Shown here piece after piece: positions 58,977 to 64,000 of a stretch of 64,000 nucleotides of DNA. The stretch spans positions 1,476,501 through 1,540,500 of the forward strand of contig VICG01000001.1 of the NCBI GenBank assembly GCA_008692225.1. Reading direction: 5' to 3'. The translations under genes and the position numbers were made by a program. The stretch is from Monilinia fructicola (taxonomy: Eukaryota > Ascomycota > Leotiomycetes > Helotiales > Sclerotiniaceae). Positions within the stretch are counted from its first letter, which is position 1. Each line of letters starts with the position of its first letter. Under the pieces are notes generated by a model. The model saw nothing but the letters and a program-made list of their open reading frames with translations. It searched no databases and was not told where the DNA came from.

Positions 58977-61900
58977 AGAAGGTTGGTTGGGAAGTGGGGC
59001 TGGGCTGGGTTGGATATTGTATTGTATTGTATGTACAGAGTACTGTGTTGGATACTACGTGTGCAGGGATATATGGATTGATACTGTACAGAAGGTGCTT
59101 GTGTTTTTCAACAACCTTGAAGTGGATTGTGTGGGAGGGCTGGCGGTTTATGTATTTGTATTGTATGTATGTGTATGTGTGTATGTATGTATGTATGTAT
59201 GTATGTATATATATATATGTATGTATGTATATATGTATATATGTATGTGTATGTGTACGGAGTATGTATGTAGAGTGATGAACGGCATCGGGATGAGGAG
59301 TTTTGGCGTATGAGGTAAAAGGGGAGGGGGTGGAAGGGTACTTACTGTACGGAGTACTGTAGGGAATTGTATTACTGTCGGCTATGTACCCACTGTTTCC
59401 ATGAAGCTAACCGTGTCTCCTTGAACCCTCTGGAGTCGGCTAACTTGATTCTCTGGATACGAAATAGGGGCACTGTAGTCGGAAAAGGAGTCGGCTGTCG
59501 AGGCGGCATCGAGGGTGCGGTATGGGTTAAGCTGAGATTCGAGAGTCTTCTAGAAGACGTTGCGCCGTTGATGGTTGAACTGGGGTTGCCATGCTATAGG
59601 GGGTATGAGATACGAGCTGGTAAACACAAGTGGATCTCCTTGGGGGAAGCTTAATATCGGTGAGTTGCCGGGCGTGTAGGTGGAATGGATCATGGAAGTA
59701 TCGGTAGGTTTCAGTAGGTTCCGTGGCTCCTGTGCCAGATTGTTATTCTGGACGGTATACTGTTCTGTACAGAGTAGTACATAGTACATACTCTCGTACA
59801 TTGGATAATCATGGAATGGACGGACAGTCAAGACACTCGAAAGAGCGGTCAGAGAGTTCATATTCTAGGTATCCTTTCCTATTACTATCTGTGTAGACCG
59901 AGGATAAGGGCTGGCGCGACTGTGGGGGAAACTGTAATTTATGAGCTGGGAGTTTGAGACTCATCGATCAAGGGAAGACAGTGAACAGTGAACAGTAAAC
60001 AGTGAACACGTCCTCAATGTCTCGAACCGATATTGAGCCTAATCCAATAGAGTCGGTGGTGGTCTGGGCCATAGCAATGTTGAACAGCGTGTTAGTTTTT
60101 AGTGATCATTTTTGCATGTGAATATCAAAATCACGAAGATGACAAGAGCCAGCAGATTTCCTCTTTAAAAATCTCGACCTGGACCTTGGAAGGAAGACGC
60201 AATGGGCCAGAAGCAGAAGAATCGAGACTTGTAAGCTGTATTCGAGAAGGAGCCCCACGTGATGAAGCTATTTCATGCACGACTTCAATCCGCCGAAGCC
60301 CATCTCATCATCTTGTTATTACAGTAAATCCATGGATACTTTATGCATGTCTCATCCTGAAATGAGATATGCAACAAAATATTTATCTGTCAAAAATCAA
60401 TATTGTGACCTTTCTTGTTGTGATGATGATGATGATGATGAACATCACGTGTTATCAATGTTACCTTGGACCTTTACCAGAGATTGCGTGGTTGCGTGGT
60501 TGGTTGAAGATACATGTCGGTAGATGAGTATGGTTTCATTTGAAGAAATGTTGAGATGTTCAATATTCGAATTGGGTTGTTTTGAGGCGTCGCGGGTAGT
60601 TACACAAGCAATATCAGCAGTACCTCTCAGACAAGGCTGGGATGAGACGTAAATGGTATTTCCCCGTTGAGAATCCCACGTGGAAATTGTATGGAATTTA
60701 CAAGCTCCTCGTCCCATCTTTGAGTGTAACGATGACTTCTATTGTAGGTACGTTGCAAGAAGAGCCTACTCAGGTACCTCAGTTGGTACCTAGATGGGTA
60801 AGGTATACATACATACATCCATGGATACATACATACTCCGGAGTCCGTACATACATACCTCATACATACCTTATACCTCATACTCAAGGGATGAAGATAT
60901 CTTTCCAAATCGTACTGTACTGTATTGATGTGGCACTGCTCGTATAAATTTTTAACGTTTAGAAAGAAAGATGCCACATCAACTCTTGTTAGTTCGCGTA
61001 ACTATAATTACCTACAGTACCCAGTAGGTATAACTAACCTTACCTACCTAGGTAGGTATGAGCAGCTGGAAGTGATTAATTACATGTATCATTTTTGACA
61101 TAGTGGCTAGGTAGGTACTAGGTACGGTTCTAATGTACCAGACATCCATCCATCCATCCATCCATCCATTCATCCATTCATCTATCTATCCATCCATCAT
61201 ACATGATAAACGTACTGTGCAATTGTCACAAGAACCGTCCGAAAATGTGTAGGTACCTCCAGCTACCTACCTATGTAATGTCCCTTTTCAGCCTCTTCAA
61301 ATCATGCCCCGGTTGTACTGTACTCTGTAGAAGTTGTGCGGCTGATGGCAAGAAGTAAATTCTCCGGAAATTGTGTTTCTTTAAAGTTGGTGGATATGGG
61401 CTCCGTTAAACCCCCTTTTCCTCTTCGACTGAAAGAATTGTAGACCCATAGAAGAAGTTAAAGTGGATTGACAGAGCTGAAGTTCTTTCTCCATAGTAAA
61501 TTGTTAGTTCGGTCTTAGATCTTTGGTGGAGATATCTGACCGCGATGAATATTCCAAGGTTGGATGTAAAAGGGACGGGACAGATTTACTTGAGAGCAGG
61601 TACTGTATGGGTAGATGGGTATTGTAGGTACGTACGGGAGATGTTATATATAGATATCTTCTACCTACTACAGTAGGTAAGTGGAAATTGGTGGTTTTGT
61701 GAAGCTTTTTTGACGGTGAAGTATATCTAAACCTAGAGAGATTTTTAATATCAAATTTCCTTCTATAGACAACCTTGGAACCTTGGAACCTTGGAATACC
61801 TAGTAGCTACAGTACCTGGGTAGAATGAATGTATATATTGTGTGACGATCAAGCATCGGAGAGAATACGTTTGTAACACCGTTACAGTACTACTGTCCTC

Positions 61901-62227
61901 TGTAGGGGACATGGTAAACTTTAGATAAAGCCATACAGGACAGAGACTGTTAGACAGTATAGTCTTATGATAATTGTTGAATTCAAGGATCTTCTTGCCA
62001 CAACATGAGCGTTATGCAAAATCGTGGATTCTTTGGGTGGTAGATGTAACAACGAATTCATTGAGAAGACGAATGAGATGAAATGGTGGTAACAAAAGCA
62101 ATAATCCTAGTCAGAAAGCATATTTTCTATTTGCCAAACTAAGTCATGAATCCAGCCCCTCTATGGTTTCCTCACTTAAATAAATATACTACTAGGTAGA
62201 TAGGTAGGTAATGAGAATGCAGATGTG

Positions 62228-62395
62228 AAGGAGGAGGAGGAGGAGGAGGAAGAATATAATAAGGATAATAATAGTAATAATACTAATAATAATAAGAATA
62301 GTAATAAGAATAATAATAATTATCATTATAATTATTATAATACTAATGATACTAATAATAACAATATTAATAATAATAATAATTTCCAAAGCTAA
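62228..62395. repeat. GGA run followed by AAT-rich trinucleotide tract
   Basis: Eight GGA units lead into about 145 bp of AATAAT, AGTAAT and TATTATT variants. Confidence 0.8.
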
Positions 62396-63075
62396 AAATG
62401 AACCAATTTATTAATTGAAATCGTATTTTTTGGTTGACTATTATTATTTATTACCTTGACCTACCTAGGTACTACATTTACACCTCCACACCTTGCCTCT
62501 CCTTATTACTCGCCTTACCTTACCTACTTGGGTACTACATCTACACCTCACCTTACCTACCTCCTTATGTATCGTACCGTACCGTACCCGTTCCCCGTCT
62601 CTATCCCCCTTATCATACCATCATATCATCATACCTCCCTCCCTCCCTCCCTCCCTCCCTACCGACCTAGCTAAACCAACGCACATACATAAACACATAA
62701 ACACATACATACATACATACACACATACATACCCGTGGACATATATAAAAGGTGTCCACCAAACCCATTCATTCAAACTTTTGATTCTTGGAAACTTGTT
62801 ATTTCTTCTCTCCATTCTACCTTTCCTGTCTTCTTGTTGCGTGTTAATTTGGAGTAAGTTGACCAATTTGTATTTCTTGGCTTTGGCGGGGCATAACTTC
62901 TTAGATGCTCCTACCATATTTCCTGTTATGTCCAAATCACTGTTGATCATTATCGGCTAACCAAGCTTCTCTCCTTCTTCATAGACCCTCGAGCTTAGAC
63001 TTCTTTTCCTCAACATACCCAACCGTTTTACTTCTTTCTACGAATCTTCGAATATCATCGAAATCATAATACAAA

Positions 63076-64000
63076 ATGGCACAAGCATTGAAGAGCGCCC
63101 TCCCTTCTCACCTCAAGCCTTCGAGCTTATCTCCAAATGATAATGGCGAATTCGCACGCAAGCATCATGGAAAGACACAATCACACATGGTATGTGCTGT
63201 CCTTTCACAGAATCTCAACCTTCACCTTTTCTTTCGTCATAGATTATCTACAAAGACCTTGAATCTTCGCCTTTGAAAATGGCAGATGCTGGAATGTTCA
63301 GGAGTGGGCAAATCGTTTCTGCAATAATACAAGACGTTTTAGTATTTGAAATGAAGCATTACTTTTATACAAACAATGGCAGGGGATGAGCTTTGGTACC
63401 GTCTAGTGGATGTCCAAATATGTCAAATCATCAGATGACTCGAAGTTGGTGTTTGTATTTACCTGGTGTTTGTATGCATGTGGCGGACAGCTCTGATGGA
63501 GCAGAACCAGCACTGCATCATCAGAGTCCAGGAGTCAACATACAATATGACTGCACATTCGATCTCAATTCACCACTCAATGAACTGCATCCTGCACTTT
63601 CATTAAAACCTCAACCACAACAATTTGCCATTCCTCCTACGATGAAATCTTTAAGTTCCGATAGACTAACGAGCAATCACCAGGCTTTCGAGAACACATC
63701 CACATCTGTAGCTGCCAGTCAGATGCGAAATGCTCTCAACAGTCTCGCAGACACTGTCTCAGATCCAGAAGAGAAGAAGGTATACTTCGGGCACTCTTCC
63801 GCAGATGAAGAGAACACAACTAACGGTTTGTAGCTCTTCGAGACTGAGATGGACAACTTCTTTGCCCTTTTCCGCAGATACTTGAACGACAAGGCAAAGG
63901 GAAACCAGCTGTGAGTATCAGTCTCTTGTAAATACAATGATGAAGATTTTGTCTAACACCAAAAGCAGTGACTGGGATCGTATTGCTCCACCTGCCCAAG
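63076..64000 (+). CDS. UGP1: UTP-glucose-1-phosphate uridylyltransferase, 5' part only
   Basis: The gene runs off the window. Exons fit at 63076-63189, 63684-63779, 63834-63910 and 63969 onward, all with consistent phases. The enzyme makes UDP-glucose for cell-wall glucan, glycogen and trehalose. Only the N-terminal helical region is present: MAQALKSALPSHLKPSSLSP, then HGKTQSHM, the diagnostic STSVAASQMRNALNSLAD, EMDNFFALFRRYLNDKAKGN and DWDRIAPPAQ. The catalytic GGLGTSMG-type loop lies beyond the end. The first intron, 494 nt, is the longest in the window; its branch site GACTAAC at 63664 supports the acceptor at 63683. The long intron could host an alternative first exon. Confidence in the family is high, in the first exon moderate. 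Confidence 0.9.

Larger units (their letters stand above)
57690..63075. other. 5.4 kb repeat-rich gene desert
   Basis: No coding sequence is supported on either strand; open frames are short or are translated repeats. It contains the TATG satellite, a 10-bp satellite, GTAT tracts (59160-59260), ATCC tetramers (61143-61198), a GGA run with an AAT-rich tract (62228-62395), CCTC tetramers (62634-62662) and CATA tracts (62676-62735), plus recurring TACCTAGGTA and TACTCCGTA motifs. The last 300 bp are pyrimidine-rich and likely 5' UTR of the UGP1-type gene. Confidence 0.6.

Noticed and set aside
58711..59313. 200-codon open frame with Met-Tyr-Val-Cys repeats
   Set aside because: It consists of microsatellite translation joined to other low-complexity sequence.

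Overview
The window looks like nuclear DNA of a filamentous ascomycete. I favour Pezizomycotina, perhaps a Leotiomycete such as Botrytis or Sclerotinia. The evidence is short introns (about 50-80 nt, donors like GTAAGT, branch sites like CTAAC), eukaryote-only gene families, gene spacing of 1-5 kb, an AT-rich island and many microsatellites. The lineage is inferred; no marker gene is present. I found no tRNA, rRNA, CRISPR array or intact transposon.

Layout. 1-16 kb: a PLP-dependent Cys/Met-metabolism enzyme, an MLH2-type MutL protein (minus) divergent from valyl-tRNA synthetase (plus), a 3.5 kb gene-poor stretch, and a hypothetical beta-rich protein. 16-20 kb: U2AF small subunit and an Osh6/Osh7-type lipid-transfer protein (minus). 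20-23.5 kb: an AT-rich island followed by microsatellites. 23.5-33.1 kb: two large minus-strand genes, a TRP-like/ML-like membrane protein and a conserved fungal protein of unknown function. Both have reading frames broken by many one-base indels. 33-38 kb: a repeat-rich gene desert. 38-51 kb: tricalbin, an Fmp42-type MFS carrier, a stand-alone double dihydroneopterin-aldolase-like protein (minus) and an ING/PHD protein (minus). 52-57.7 kb: a Hos2-type histone deacetylase, a GlcNAc-induced-protein-1 family gene (minus) and a small membrane-anchored protein. 57.7-63 kb: a second repeat-rich desert. 63.1 kb to the end: the 5' exons of UDP-glucose pyrophosphorylase.

The genes are mostly housekeeping and do not form a biosynthetic cluster. 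Two thematic links exist. Osh6/7 and tricalbin both act at ER-plasma membrane contact sites, although they lie 20 kb apart. The ING/PHD gene and the HOS2-type deacetylase are divergent neighbours, both concerned with histone acetylation.

Coordinates of multi-exon genes come from splice sites I matched by eye so that phases and protein families agree. The strongest anomaly is the clustering of frameshifts at 23.9-32.7 kb, with single ones in the valyl-tRNA synthetase and the deacetylase. I read these mainly as sequencing or assembly errors. I found no convincing new biological system.
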